This document shows, piece by piece, positions 45,262 to 53,261 of a stretch of 64,000 nt of DNA. This stretch comes from Roseibium alexandrii DFL-11 (GTDB taxonomy: Bacteria > Pseudomonadota > Alphaproteobacteria > Rhizobiales > Stappiaceae). The DNA lies in assembly GCF_000158095.2 (NCBI RefSeq), contig NZ_CM011002.1:735541-799540 (forward strand). The letters run 5' to 3'. The translations under genes and the position numbers were made by a program. The notes under the pieces were generated by a model. That model searched no databases. It had not been told where the DNA came from and worked only from the letters and a program-made list of their open reading frames with translations. Numbering within the stretch: position 1 is the stretch's first letter; every line of letters begins with the position of its first letter.

Positions 45262-46683
45262 ATGCCCGAGACGCTGCTCCTCAAGAACGCCGATATGCTG
45301 GTTACGATGGATGGCGAGCGGCGGGAGATCGCCGGAGGAGGGGTCTATGCGGTGGATGGTGTCATACAGCTAGTCGGGCCGTCCGATGACCTGCCAAAAC
45401 AAGCGGACACGGTTGTTGACGCCTCTGGCCAGATTGTCTTGCCCGGCTTCGTCAACACTCACCACCATCTCAATCAGACGCTGACCCGCAATCTGCCAGC
45501 TGCGCAGAACAACAATCTGTTTCCCTGGCTGCAGGCTCATTACCGCGTTTGGGCGCGCACCGATCCCGAGGCCTCGCGCGCCAGTACGCTGATCGGTTTG
45601 GCGGAACTGGCACTGTCCGGCTGCACCACTGTTTTTGATCACACCTACCTCTTCCAGAGCGGCAACAAGGTCGACTACCAGATCGAAGCAGCACGGGAAC
45701 TTGGCGTCCGGTTCCACGCGAGCCGTGGGTCCATGTCGCTGGGGGAAAGCAAAGGCGGTTTGCCGCCCGATGAGTGCGTTGAAGACGAAGAATTCATCCT
45801 GAACGACACGGTCAGGGTCATCGACCGCTACCATGATGCGGCGGACGGGGCGATGACGCAGGTGGTGGTGGCACCGTGTTCTCCGTTTTCTGTGTCGGAA
45901 GATCTTCTGCGCGAGAGTGCCGCGCTGGCTCGCGACAAGAAGGTCATGCTGCACACGCATCTCTGCGAAACGCTAGATGAGGAGCGTTACACGCTGGAGC
46001 GGTTCGGCAAGCGCCCGGTTGAATGGATGGAAGGGCTCGACTGGACCGGTCCAGATGTCTGGTTTGCCCATGCGATCCACGTGGATGATGATGAGATCCG
46101 TCTTTTTGCGAAGACCGGCTGCGGGGCCGCGCATTGCCCCTGTTCCAACATGCGGCTCGCGTCGGGAATTGCGCCGGTGAAGAAGTATATGGCTGCCGGG
46201 GTGAAGGTTGGTCTTGGCGTTGATGGGTCCGCAAGCAACGACAGTTCCAACATGCTGATGGAGACCCGTCAGGCCATGCTGCTCGCCCGGTTGCAGCTCG
46301 GCCTCCAGCCGCCGGAAGGCCCGAGCAAATACGCTCTGCTGCCGCCGGCCCATCCGCTTCGGGCCGGTGAGTGGATGACGGCCCGGGAAGCCTTGGAGCT
46401 CGCCACACTGGGCGGCGCGTCCGTATTAGGCCGAAATGACATTGGGTCTTTGGAAACAGGCAAGTGTGCCGATTTCTTCACACTCGAGTTGAATACAATT
46501 GGGTTTGCCGGAGCGCTTCATGACCCGGTGGCAGCCGTGGTCTTTTGTGCGCCACAAACAGCAAAAACAACGGTGATCAACGGCAAGGTCATAGTTGAAG
46601 ATAGCCAGATTACAACAATGGATATGGGCCCAGTCATTGAGACCCATAACCGGTTGAGCCTGAAGCTAACTGAAAACCTTTGA
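45262..46683 (+). CDS. 8-oxoguanine deaminase-type amidohydrolase
   Basis: Zinc amidohydrolase of 473 residues, TIM-barrel with the full ligand set: NTHHHLNQ (about 66-73), HTHLCE (about 231-236), HAIHVDDDE (about 270-278) and GVDGSASND (about 320-328). GSMSLGESKGGLPPDECVED (about 155-174) and the HHHLNQTLTRNLP stretch are close to the bacterial 8-oxoguanine deaminases, which convert 8-oxoguanine to urate; hydroxyatrazine ethylaminohydrolase AtzB-like and cytosine deaminase relatives are alternatives. Acting on oxidised guanine would fit nucleotide salvage or clean-up. No other purine gene is adjacent. Confidence 0.87.
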   Translation: MPETLLLKNADMLVTMDGERREIAGGGVYAVDGVIQLVGPSDDLPKQADTVVDASGQIVLPGFVNTHHHLNQTLTRNLPAAQNNNLFPWLQAHYRVWARTDPEASRASTLIGLAELALSGCTTVFDHTYLFQSGNKVDYQIEAARELGVRFHASRGSMSLGESKGGLPPDECVEDEEFILNDTVRVIDRYHDAADGAMTQVVVAPCSPFSVSEDLLRESAALARDKKVMLHTHLCETLDEERYTLERFGKRPVEWMEGLDWTGPDVWFAHAIHVDDDEIRLFAKTGCGAAHCPCSNMRLASGIAPVKKYMAAGVKVGLGVDGSASNDSSNMLMETRQAMLLARLQLGLQPPEGPSKYALLPPAHPLRAGEWMTAREALELATLGGASVLGRNDIGSLETGKCADFFTLELNTIGFAGALHDPVAAVVFCAPQTAKTTVINGKVIVEDSQITTMDMGPVIETHNRLSLKLTENL

Positions 46684-46773
46684 GGTACACTTAGGCTTCA
46701 TATCCTGTCCGTCCGGACCAACTGATGCGGAAAAGACTGTGGGAGTGATTCACCAGCTTGGCCGCTTGGCTGT

Positions 46774-46835
46774 GCCGCCCCGGACTTGATTCGGGGCCAG
46801 TTACCTTGAGATCCCGGCTCAGGGCCGGGACGGCG
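46774..46835. repeat. Palindromic intergenic repeat, copy 2
   Basis: Between convergent genes. Two hairpins, CCCCG-gacttgatt-CGGGG (46778-46796) and TCCCGGC-tcagg-GCCGGGA (46812-46830), with outer ends GCCGCCCCGG and CCGGGACGGC complementary except one base. Same family as the repeat at 7578. Confidence 0.8.
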
Positions 46836-46930
46836 TACCCCCGCAGTCGATTCTGTTGAAACAAAGACCAGGTTGCTAACTGCGGGCCCTATGGAAATCT
46901 TGGACCCGGTGCGAAACTCGACATTTATTG

Positions 46931-47695
46931 TCAGCAGAGCCAGCAGTTCTCGGGCTGAACAGCCTCTGTGACGTTTCCGCCGCCTGAAATCCAGCTCGTG
47001 ATGCCTTGGGTTACATTCGCGACCTGAGTAAAGCCCGCCTGTCCGGCAAGGTACTCCGACAGGGCTTTGCTGCGTGCGCCCGTGCGGCACAGGAATATGA
47101 CCTCATCGCCGGGGCCGGAGATCAGTGATTGGAGTTCCTTGCCGAAATTCGGGTTCGGGTTGCCGGACCCATCGAAAAAAGTCACCAGATGGGTGCCGGG
47201 AATGACACCGGTCTGTTTCCATTCATCCGGGCGGCGGATGTCGATCACGGTCGCTCCTGCGGCCAGGCGCTCCTTGAGCTGGTCATTGTTGAGTTCAGAG
47301 AACTTCTTGCCTTTGACATCCAGAAGCTCGATTTCGAATTTGAGGGTGGCATTCGGTGGAATGACACCACCGGCGCCGGATGCGCCATAGGCAAGATGCG
47401 GCGGGATGATCAGTTCGCGCTTGCCACCGACCTGCATGCCTTCAACGCCCTGTTCCCAGCCCGGGATCACCCGGCGTTCGCCGAGCGTGAAGGAGAACGG
47501 TGTGCCCCGGTCGAGGCTTGAATCGAACTTTGTGCCGTCCATCAGCCAGCCGGTGTAATGCACGACGACGGTCTCGCCGACATTGGCTTCTTCTCCGGTG
47601 CCTTTTTCGATGTCCTTGATTTGCAATTCTTCCTGTGCAGCAGCTGGTAGGATAAACAGTGTTGCGGCAAGGATGTGAGCGATCCACTTGATCAT
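46931..47695 (-). CDS. Periplasmic FKBP-type prolyl isomerase fused to rhodanese domain
   Basis: Chain of 254 residues: signal peptide (about 1-21, LPAAAQEE), FKBP domain (about 25-130) with VGETVVVHYTGWLMDGTKFDSS, split as VVVHYTGWLMDGTKFDSS and GERRVIPGWEQGVEGM and HLAYGASGAGGVIPPNATL, then a rhodanese domain (about 140-245) with TVIDIRRPDEW and the active-site loop VIFLCRTGARSKAL (Cys present). The C-terminus ends ENCWLC, adding two Cys. FKBPs fold proteins; rhodaneses transfer sulfur or act on thiols; a periplasmic fusion suggests a folding enzyme that also handles Cys residues. ATG 47695 gives the best signal peptide; an ATG four codons earlier is possible. Confidence 0.9.
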   Translation of the reverse strand: MIKWIAHILAATLFILPAAAQEELQIKDIEKGTGEEANVGETVVVHYTGWLMDGTKFDSSLDRGTPFSFTLGERRVIPGWEQGVEGMQVGGKRELIIPPHLAYGASGAGGVIPPNATLKFEIELLDVKGKKFSELNNDQLKERLAAGATVIDIRRPDEWKQTGVIPGTHLVTFFDGSGNPNPNFGKELQSLISGPGDEVIFLCRTGARSKALSEYLAGQAGFTQVANVTQGITSWISGGGNVTEAVQPENCWLC

Positions 47696-47843
47696 GTCGG
47701 GGTCCATTTGTCCGAAAAAAATTTCGCGCCGACCGTCGATCATCTCCCGCTGAAATGCAAATCAAGGTGCGTTGATTGGGGCCGCGCCTATTGCCGCACC
47801 AATCTACGATCTGTGGCCGGTTGTCTGTTGTCTTGCGGGCGGA

Positions 47844-48419
47844 TCAGCCGGTCTTCTTCTCATTGGCCGTGCGGATGAGTTTCTGAAGGAGATGGCCGAG
47901 TTGCTGCTGTTCCTCTTTGCTCAAACCGTCGACCGCCGCAGCCTGCGCTTCCACATAATCCGGCATCATGCCTTTGACGAGGCTTAGTCCCTTGTCCGTT
48001 ACACAGACGGTCAGTGCCCTGCGGTCTTCCGGATGTGGGCAGCGTTCAACGAGACCGGCTTTTTCCAGTTTGTCGAGCCGGGCTGTCATACCGCCAGAGC
48101 TCATCATGGTGGTCCGGTAGAGCTCGGTCGGGGTGAGCTTGTAAGGCGGACCGGAGCGGACGAGCGTCGCCAGAACGTCGAACTCCCCGAGTTTCAAGCC
48201 GATCTTGGCATAGGCCGGGGTCAGGTAATCGGTGGTCATCATTTGTGAGGCTTCGTTGATCCTGCCGAGAACCACCATTGGGGTCAGTTTGTCTGCGATC
48301 TCCGGCACTTCCTTTTGCCATTGCTGGCGGGCGCGCTCTGCCCGGTCCATCAGAAGCTCTTCAGGATCCCCGAACATGTGATCCGGGTTTTTTAAGCGCG
48401 GAGACGGCGATTTGGACAT
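47844..48419 (-). CDS. MarR family transcriptional regulator
   Basis: Repressor of 191 residues with an unusually long N-terminus (about 1-60) before the winged-helix core: LGEFDVLATLVRSGPPYKLTPTELYRTTMMSSGGMTARLDKLEKAGLVER, seen here as LTPTELYRTTMMSSGGMT (recognition region, about 97-114) and DRRALTVCVTDKGL (wing, about 130-143). AGGAAG precedes ATG 48419. It diverges from an EamA exporter gene, and the gap contains a dyad that fits a MarR site, so it probably controls that exporter and itself. Ligand unknown. Confidence 0.92.
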   Translation of the reverse strand: MSKSPSPRLKNPDHMFGDPEELLMDRAERARQQWQKEVPEIADKLTPMVVLGRINEASQMMTTDYLTPAYAKIGLKLGEFDVLATLVRSGPPYKLTPTELYRTTMMSSGGMTARLDKLEKAGLVERCPHPEDRRALTVCVTDKGLSLVKGMMPDYVEAQAAAVDGLSKEEQQQLGHLLQKLIRTANEKKTG

Positions 48420-48562
48420 CTTGCTTCCTGGTGTGGGCGCGCCAGTCTGTCTAGCGAACAGATCTGCGCTGCGCAGCGAGTTTCTAGATCATTGATTTCC
48501 TGACTTAAAATTGCGCCAGGAGCTGGAGCTTGTCAATCGACATCAAGAAGCTTTATAAAAAG

Positions 48563-48580
48563 TATCTTGATATAAAGATA
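48563..48580. promoter_or_regulatory. Candidate MarR operator
   Basis: Dyad TATCTT-gatata-AAGATA between divergent marR and the EamA transporter gene, 71 bp before the transporter ATG. The TATCTTGATAT core resembles MarR-type boxes. A further half-site ATCAAGA lies at 48542-48548. Confidence 0.65.
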
Positions 48581-48651
48581 AAACTCCCTATGTTGACAAT
48601 CACCTGCCGTATTGCAGCGGCTGAGAAACTGTTTCTGAGAAGGATTTTCAA

Positions 48652-49626
48652 ATGTCGGATACGTTTAAAACCCTGCCGTCACAGGCCGGGGAAGTGCCCC
48701 GGCAACAACCGAGCCTCCTGACCCGGTTTTACGACAACCCGTTTTTACTTCTTCTGATCGTTGGCAGCTTTCTGGCCGTCTCCGTTGTGTTCGCCAAAGC
48801 CGGTCCGATGGTGGGATGGCATCCGCTGGGACTGTTGCAATGGGCCATCATTGGCGGCGCGGCGTTGCTGTGGAGCGGGACGCTGCTCGCCGGTGTCGAA
48901 AGCGGTGCCCGGCATCGGGCCTCCCGTGCGGCGAAGCTTCGCCTCCTGAAATATCTCTTCGTCACGGGCATTTTGTTTATTGCACCCAACATGATTGCGG
49001 TGGTCGCCGCTCCTGAAGTCGGCGCGAGTTTTGTGTCGCTGAGTTATGCGTTTCCGCTGGTTCTGACCTACGCGTTTGCGGTGCTCATTGGGCTTGAGCG
49101 GTTCCAGTTTCTGCGCAGCATCGGTGTTCTGGCGGGTCTTGCCGGAGGTGTTCTCTTGGCAGGCGGCGGGGCCGGGGTCTCTCCCGAGGCATCCTTTTGG
49201 GCCATTGTTACACTCGCAATCCCGGTGTTCCTCGCCGTTGGAAACATCTACCGGTCTCTGAAATGGCCGGATGGCGCGACCCCCATCGAACTGGCCCTTG
49301 GCATGATGGTCGTGGCGTTCATCGCGCTGGCAATTTTCAACGCGGTCATGGGAATACCGGTCGGTCCGGCTGAGTGGACGTCCGCAGCGCTTGGCCTTTT
49401 GCTGGCACAGATCCTGGCCTTCTCGGTGCAATACGGGCTTTATTTCCGCCTGCAGCAGGTGGCCGGTCCGGTCTACCTCAGCCAGATTGGCTCCGTGGCT
49501 GCCATCGCGGGCCTTGGTCTCGGGTATCTTGTCTTCAGCGAAGTGCCCAATCTTGCCAAACTCGGCGCCATCGCTGCCGTCGCCCTCGGCATCGTGTTTG
49601 TCACGCTCGGAAAGGGGCGCAGTTGA
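48652..49626 (+). CDS. EamA/DMT family transporter
   Basis: Ten-helix drug/metabolite exporter of 324 residues with the two EamA repeats: repeat 1 about 20-160 (AKAGPMVGWHPLGLLQW, LKYLFVTGILFIAPNMIAVV) and repeat 2 about 175-315, ending GLGYLVFSEVPNLAKLGAIAAV, the family's closing motif. The substrate is unknown. GAAGGA lies 7 bases before ATG 48652. The divergent MarR gene and the dyad in between indicate repression released by a ligand that may also be the exported compound. A 66-bp stretch of AT-rich DNA precedes the gene. Confidence 0.9.
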   Translation: MSDTFKTLPSQAGEVPRQQPSLLTRFYDNPFLLLLIVGSFLAVSVVFAKAGPMVGWHPLGLLQWAIIGGAALLWSGTLLAGVESGARHRASRAAKLRLLKYLFVTGILFIAPNMIAVVAAPEVGASFVSLSYAFPLVLTYAFAVLIGLERFQFLRSIGVLAGLAGGVLLAGGGAGVSPEASFWAIVTLAIPVFLAVGNIYRSLKWPDGATPIELALGMMVVAFIALAIFNAVMGIPVGPAEWTSAALGLLLAQILAFSVQYGLYFRLQQVAGPVYLSQIGSVAAIAGLGLGYLVFSEVPNLAKLGAIAAVALGIVFVTLGKGRS

Positions 49627-49667
49627 TCAGCCCCTCTTAAAAGCCACATAAAGTCACCAAAACGCTG

Positions 49668-49746
49668 TCCCGGCCTCGCGCCGGGACCGTACCGTTTCAG
49701 TTAAAGAGGCTTTGGTCCCGGTTCGCGCTTTGCTTGACCGGGACGG
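49668..49746. repeat. Palindromic intergenic repeat, copy 3
   Basis: TCCCGGC-ctcgc-GCCGGGA (49668-49686) and GTCCCGGT (49715-49722) / ACCGGGAC (49737-49744), after the EamA gene. Related to the elements at 7578, 46774 and 52062. Confidence 0.75.
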
Positions 49747-49784
49747 CGGAAGACCAGCATGAAAATGTGCCCCAGAAAATCAAT

Positions 49785-49850
49785 CGTTCCAAAGCCAGCC
49801 AGCGCCGCGAATGCCGGAGCTATCGCCGTGCTTGGCCTTGCGGATGGGCG
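49785..49850 (-). pseudogene. Fragment of a ROK kinase gene (3' end only)
   Basis: Sixty-six bases with 59 matching the 3' end of the intact ROK gene (50293-50358). Read on the minus strand in the kinase frame it gives PIRKAKHGDSSGIRGAGWLWND and a stop (last codon TGA), the same ending as the intact protein (PIRKAKHGDSSGVRGAAWLWND, two substitutions), so it was part of a coding sequence. No upstream kinase sequence is left. It flanks the gene at 49864-50235 on its downstream side. Confidence 0.85.
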
Positions 49851-49863
49851 ATCCCTGGAATTT

Positions 49864-50235
49864 TTAATCCAAGTGAGAACCGAACTTCTCGATCCAGCCA
49901 TCTTCGGTGTAGAGCTCTCCGCAAAGACCGTCACTTGTCTCCGCAACATTGATCACCGATCCGTCTGAGGCTTTGAACAACAGTTCGAGTGTATCGTAGT
50001 TGTTTTCGAGCATGAAGAGAAACTCGTGGAGGCAATCATCAATAGTGGCTTCCACGATTTGCCTGAGTTTTTCTTTATGTTCAGGGCTTGAGGCTAGCGC
50101 TTGAATGGTATCGTGACGATTTTTTTCCACGCGGATGGAGCCGTTTTCTATCTGCCTATACGCCCACTGAGTTCGGTTTCTAACAGCTGAAATAAACAGT
50201 TCTCCGAATTGGTCTAGAGGATCGTATTGGGTCAT
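49864..50235 (-). CDS. Hypothetical protein between copies of ROK 3' sequence
   Basis: I recognise no family. The 123-residue product is soluble and acidic, with a helical middle (KNRHDTIQALASSPEHKEKLRQIVEATIDDCLHEFLFMLE, quoted here only as DTIQALASSPEHKEKL and VEATIDDCLHEFLFMLE) and a C-terminal beta-like segment (GLCGELYTEDGWIEKFGSH). It reads like a small single-domain protein of the immunity-protein type, but there is no toxin next to it. Base composition is more AT-rich than the neighbours. It sits 52 bp downstream of the ROK gene, with a second copy of that gene's last 66 bases on its other side, which suggests insertion. Confidence 0.65.
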   Translation of the reverse strand: MTQYDPLDQFGELFISAVRNRTQWAYRQIENGSIRVEKNRHDTIQALASSPEHKEKLRQIVEATIDDCLHEFLFMLENNYDTLELLFKASDGSVINVAETSDGLCGELYTEDGWIEKFGSHLD

Positions 50236-50287
50236 AATTTACCTAAATATTTGATATTAAAATCTGTGCCTTAGAGAATTGACCTGA

Positions 50288-51184
50288 CTAGTCGTTCCAC
50301 AGCCAGGCAGCACCGCGCACGCCGGAACTGTCGCCGTGCTTGGCCTTGCGGATGGGCGTGTCATAGGTGTCTGAAAAGACGTAAGGCAGCATGGCGTCCG
50401 GCAGGTCGTCATAGAGCTCTGCAATGTTCGACATCCCGCCGCCCAGGACAAAGACATCCGGATCCAGCAGGTTGGCCGACATGGCCAATGCCCTTGCCAA
50501 GCGGCTCACGTAATCCTGGTAGACCTTGGTGGCGACCGCGTCCCCGGAGCGCTTCAAGTCGATGATCTCATGACCTTTCAGCGCGGTCCCGGTGCGTTCT
50601 TTGTAGTCCCACTGAAATCCGGTTCCGGAGCACCACAGGTCAATGACGCCCTTATGGCCGATCCAGCTGTCGGGTCCTGGAAACTCTTCCGCCGTCATCC
50701 AGGGCAGGGCGATGCCGCCCCATTCCCCGCCAATGCCATTGGCGCCGAGATGGGCCTTGCCGTCAATTGCGATGCCGGATCCCGATCCCGTGCCGATGAT
50801 AATGGCGTGCACGATATGTGCGCCTGCGCCAGCGCCGTCCGTTGCCTCGGAGACAGCCAGGCAATTGGCATCGTTCTGGATGCGGACCGGACGGTTGAGG
50901 GCGGCTTCCAGATCCTTGTCGAGCGGCTTGCCATTCATCCAGGTGGAATTGGCGTTCTTTACAAGGCCGGTTTTGGGGGAAAGCGATCCGGGAATGCCTA
51001 ACCCAAGCGAGCCGGTCTGACCGGTTGCGCTTTCGGCGGCGTCGACCAGATCCTTCACCACCCGGATACAGCCTTCGTAATCATCTTTCGGTGTCGCGCT
51101 GCGCTTGCGGAACAGTTCGGTGCCAGCATCGTCCAGCGCGATGATCTCGATCTTTGTTCCACCCCAATCAATTCCAAGACGCAT
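50288..51184 (-). CDS. ROK family sugar kinase without zinc-site residues
   Basis: Cytoplasmic kinase of 298 residues. It has the ATP-binding motif GIDWGGTKIE at the start, GLGIPGSLSPKTGLVKNANS (about 62-81), the catalytic-base region RIQNDANCLAVSEATDG, and GTGSGSGIAIDGKAHLG. Most like fructokinase Mak (CSGTGFQWDYKERTG, about 185-199). The ROK zinc site is missing: GEWGGIAL replaces the His of GEWGH, and SWIGHKGVID replaces the three-Cys motif CxCGxxGC. Sugar specificity is unknown. It starts 2 bp after the stop of the class II aldolase gene, so both are one operon, consistent with a sugar-phosphate pathway. Confidence 0.9.
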   Translation of the reverse strand: MRLGIDWGGTKIEIIALDDAGTELFRKRSATPKDDYEGCIRVVKDLVDAAESATGQTGSLGLGIPGSLSPKTGLVKNANSTWMNGKPLDKDLEAALNRPVRIQNDANCLAVSEATDGAGAGAHIVHAIIIGTGSGSGIAIDGKAHLGANGIGGEWGGIALPWMTAEEFPGPDSWIGHKGVIDLWCSGTGFQWDYKERTGTALKGHEIIDLKRSGDAVATKVYQDYVSRLARALAMSANLLDPDVFVLGGGMSNIAELYDDLPDAMLPYVFSDTYDTPIRKAKHGDSSGVRGAAWLWND

Positions 51185-51186
51185 GT

Positions 51187-51909
51187 TCAGCCCACCCGTT
51201 TTGGCAATTCGAATGCAGCGGACTGACCGTCTTTGAGGTCGCCCGCCTGTTTGCCGTAAGTTTTGAATTTCTTGAGGATGTCGGCCATCTCTGCCGCATC
51301 GAGGATCACCGGTTGTCCAATCGCCAGTGCGGAAAGATATTGGTCCGCAAGGTCCTCAACGCCCTCGGCAACCGACAAGGCTTTCTTGAGTGTTGCCCCG
51401 CCGGCAATCTGGCCGTGATTGGCCAGAAGACATGCGTTTCGATCCCCAAGGGCGTCAATCATGGCTTCGGAGAGGGCACGGGTCCCAAAACTCTCGTATC
51501 GGGAACAGTCTATCCGATCCCCCCCGGCAAGCGCCACCATGTAGTGGAAGGCCGGAATCCCCTTCCGATGACACGCCAAGGCTGTCGCGCGTGGGCTGTG
51601 ACAATGGACGACCGCGCCGCAGCCGGGTTTCGCCAAATAGAAGTCCAGATGCATGCGCCATTCCGAAGAAGGCAGAATGTCACCGCGGTAACACCCCTGC
51701 ATATCAACGGCGACGATCTTCTCCTCAGTCAAATCTTCATAAGGTGTGCCGGACGGAGTGATCAAAAAACCGTCCTCTGTGCGTGCACTCACGTTCCCGG
51801 ACGTGCCCTTGGTAAGCCCCAGTTTCGGCAAGGCCCGTGCCGTCTCGATGACTTCCGCGCGGAGCGCATCGGCGTCTTTGGGAAAGACAGGCTGAGTTTG
51901 GGCGGTCAT
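51187..51909 (-). CDS. Class II aldolase/adducin family protein
   Basis: Zinc-dependent aldolase or dehydratase of 240 residues. Motifs are GLTKGTSGNVSARTEDGFLITPSG (about 32-55), the metal ligands in VHCHSPRATALAC (His-x-His, about 100-112), and the third His in LLANHGQIAGG (about 164-174). The metal-binding set is complete. Relatives are L-fuculose-phosphate aldolase, L-ribulose-5-phosphate 4-epimerase and methylthioribulose-1-phosphate dehydratase; the choice cannot be made by eye. ATG 51909 has AAGGAG seven bases upstream; a longer frame is not supported. Operon with the ROK kinase points to a sugar phosphate substrate. Confidence 0.88.
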   Translation of the reverse strand: MTAQTQPVFPKDADALRAEVIETARALPKLGLTKGTSGNVSARTEDGFLITPSGTPYEDLTEEKIVAVDMQGCYRGDILPSSEWRMHLDFYLAKPGCGAVVHCHSPRATALACHRKGIPAFHYMVALAGGDRIDCSRYESFGTRALSEAMIDALGDRNACLLANHGQIAGGATLKKALSVAEGVEDLADQYLSALAIGQPVILDAAEMADILKKFKTYGKQAGDLKDGQSAAFELPKRVG

Positions 51910-52061
51910 GACAACTCCTTGAAACCAGTCCGTTCTGTATAAAGACCGGAGCGCGGGCTTCAAGAGACTTGGCGGTGGCTACTAGTTTCCGCACCGGTTT
52001 TGCAAAAGAAAACCGGGCCGGAATTAGGTGTTGCAGTTTGTATTGGTGCACCAATCAATTA

Positions 52062-52127
52062 GCTGTCCCGGCCTTGAGCCGGGACCCGTAATCCGTAACA
52101 GGTTGGTCCCGGATCAAGTCCGGGGCA
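52062..52127. repeat. Palindromic intergenic repeat, copy 4
   Basis: In the 257-bp gap between the pirin gene and the aldolase gene. TCCCGGC-cttga-GCCGGGA (52066-52084) and CCCGG-atcaagt-CCGGG (52108-52124), with outer ends GCTGTCCCGG / CCGGGGCAGC complementary except one base. Confidence 0.8.
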
Positions 52128-52166
52128 GCATTGGAAAACAGCCGCGTTGCGCGCCTGCAGTTGATG

Positions 52167-53102
52167 CTAAGGCCCGGGCCGGTCGGGCAGGGGAATGAAC
52201 TCCTCTTCGTCGCCCGGCACGATGTCGAACCGTCCCTGACGCCAGTCTTCCTTGGCCTGTTCGATCCGTTCCTTGGACGAGGAAACAAAATTCCACCAGA
52301 TGTAGCGTTCGCCGTCCATCGGCTCGCCGCCCATCACGACAAACCGTGCGGGTGCCGGAGAAGTGTTTTCGATGACAAGGTTATCGCCCGGTTTGATGAC
52401 CATCAGCTGCGCCGGATCGAAAGTCTGTCCGGCAATCGTGATCTGCCCGGAGATCGTGTAAATGCCGCGCTCTTCCCAACCTGCATCCAATGGAACCTTT
52501 GCGCCCGGCTCCAGTTGAATGTCGGCATAGAACATGTCCGAAGCTGTTTTGACCGGTGCCGTATGGCCGTAAAGCGATCCGGCAATCAGTTTGACTGACG
52601 CGCCTTGATCGGAAAACTCCGGCTGTTCGTCCGTGCCATGGTGCTGAAACGTGGGATCCGTTTCTTCCAAGTTTTTGGGCAGTGCCACCCAGCTTTGCAG
52701 GCCAAAGAGAGGACGCTTTTCATTGAGGCGTTCCGGCCGCTCGCGCTCGGAGTGGACAATGCCCTTCCCAGAGCTCATCCAGTTGAGTGCGCCGGGCGCA
52801 ATGGCGATTTCGGTGCCGAGGCTATCCCTGTGGTACATTTCGCCTTCAAACAGATAGGTGACGGTTGCAAGGCCAATGTGCGGGTGCGGGCGGACGTCAA
52901 TGCCGCCGCCGACCAAAAGCTCTGCCGGACCCATCTGGTCGAAAAAGATGAACGGGCCGATCATCCGGCGCTTTGCGGATGGCAGCGCCCGGCGGACCGA
53001 GAAACCGCCAAGATCTGATGTGCGTGGCACGATAATCGTCTCGATCGGATCGCAGCTTGCAGCGTCTCCCGGAGTTGGATCCGGGCAATTCAACCAGCTC
53101 AT
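52167..53102 (-). CDS. Pirin family protein
   Basis: Bicupin protein of 311 residues. The N-terminal cupin holds the metal-binding set RPHPHIGLATVTYLFEGEMYHRDS (about 71-94; quoted His residues in RPHPHIG and the Glu after GTE) and SSGKGIVHSERE (about 110-121). The C-terminal pirin domain spans about 180-290. Bacterial pirins are quercetin 2,3-dioxygenases or regulators that bind iron; either is possible here. GGGAGAG precedes ATG 53102. It is divergent from thiE, with no functional link to it visible. Confidence 0.93.
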   Translation of the reverse strand: MSWLNCPDPTPGDAASCDPIETIIVPRTSDLGGFSVRRALPSAKRRMIGPFIFFDQMGPAELLVGGGIDVRPHPHIGLATVTYLFEGEMYHRDSLGTEIAIAPGALNWMSSGKGIVHSERERPERLNEKRPLFGLQSWVALPKNLEETDPTFQHHGTDEQPEFSDQGASVKLIAGSLYGHTAPVKTASDMFYADIQLEPGAKVPLDAGWEERGIYTISGQITIAGQTFDPAQLMVIKPGDNLVIENTSPAPARFVVMGGEPMDGERYIWWNFVSSSKERIEQAKEDWRQGRFDIVPGDEEEFIPLPDRPGP

Positions 53103-53261
53103 GGGTCTCTCCCAATGTCACGTATGATTTTCTTCTCACCATAGATAGGGGATGTGCGCCGAAAGTGTCCATTGAACAGTCCGTTTCGGTCTTGAGCAGT
53201 GATCTGCGAGCAGTATAACGGATTGGAAATTTGCCTAATGCCGCTATCTTCTTGAGCCAGT

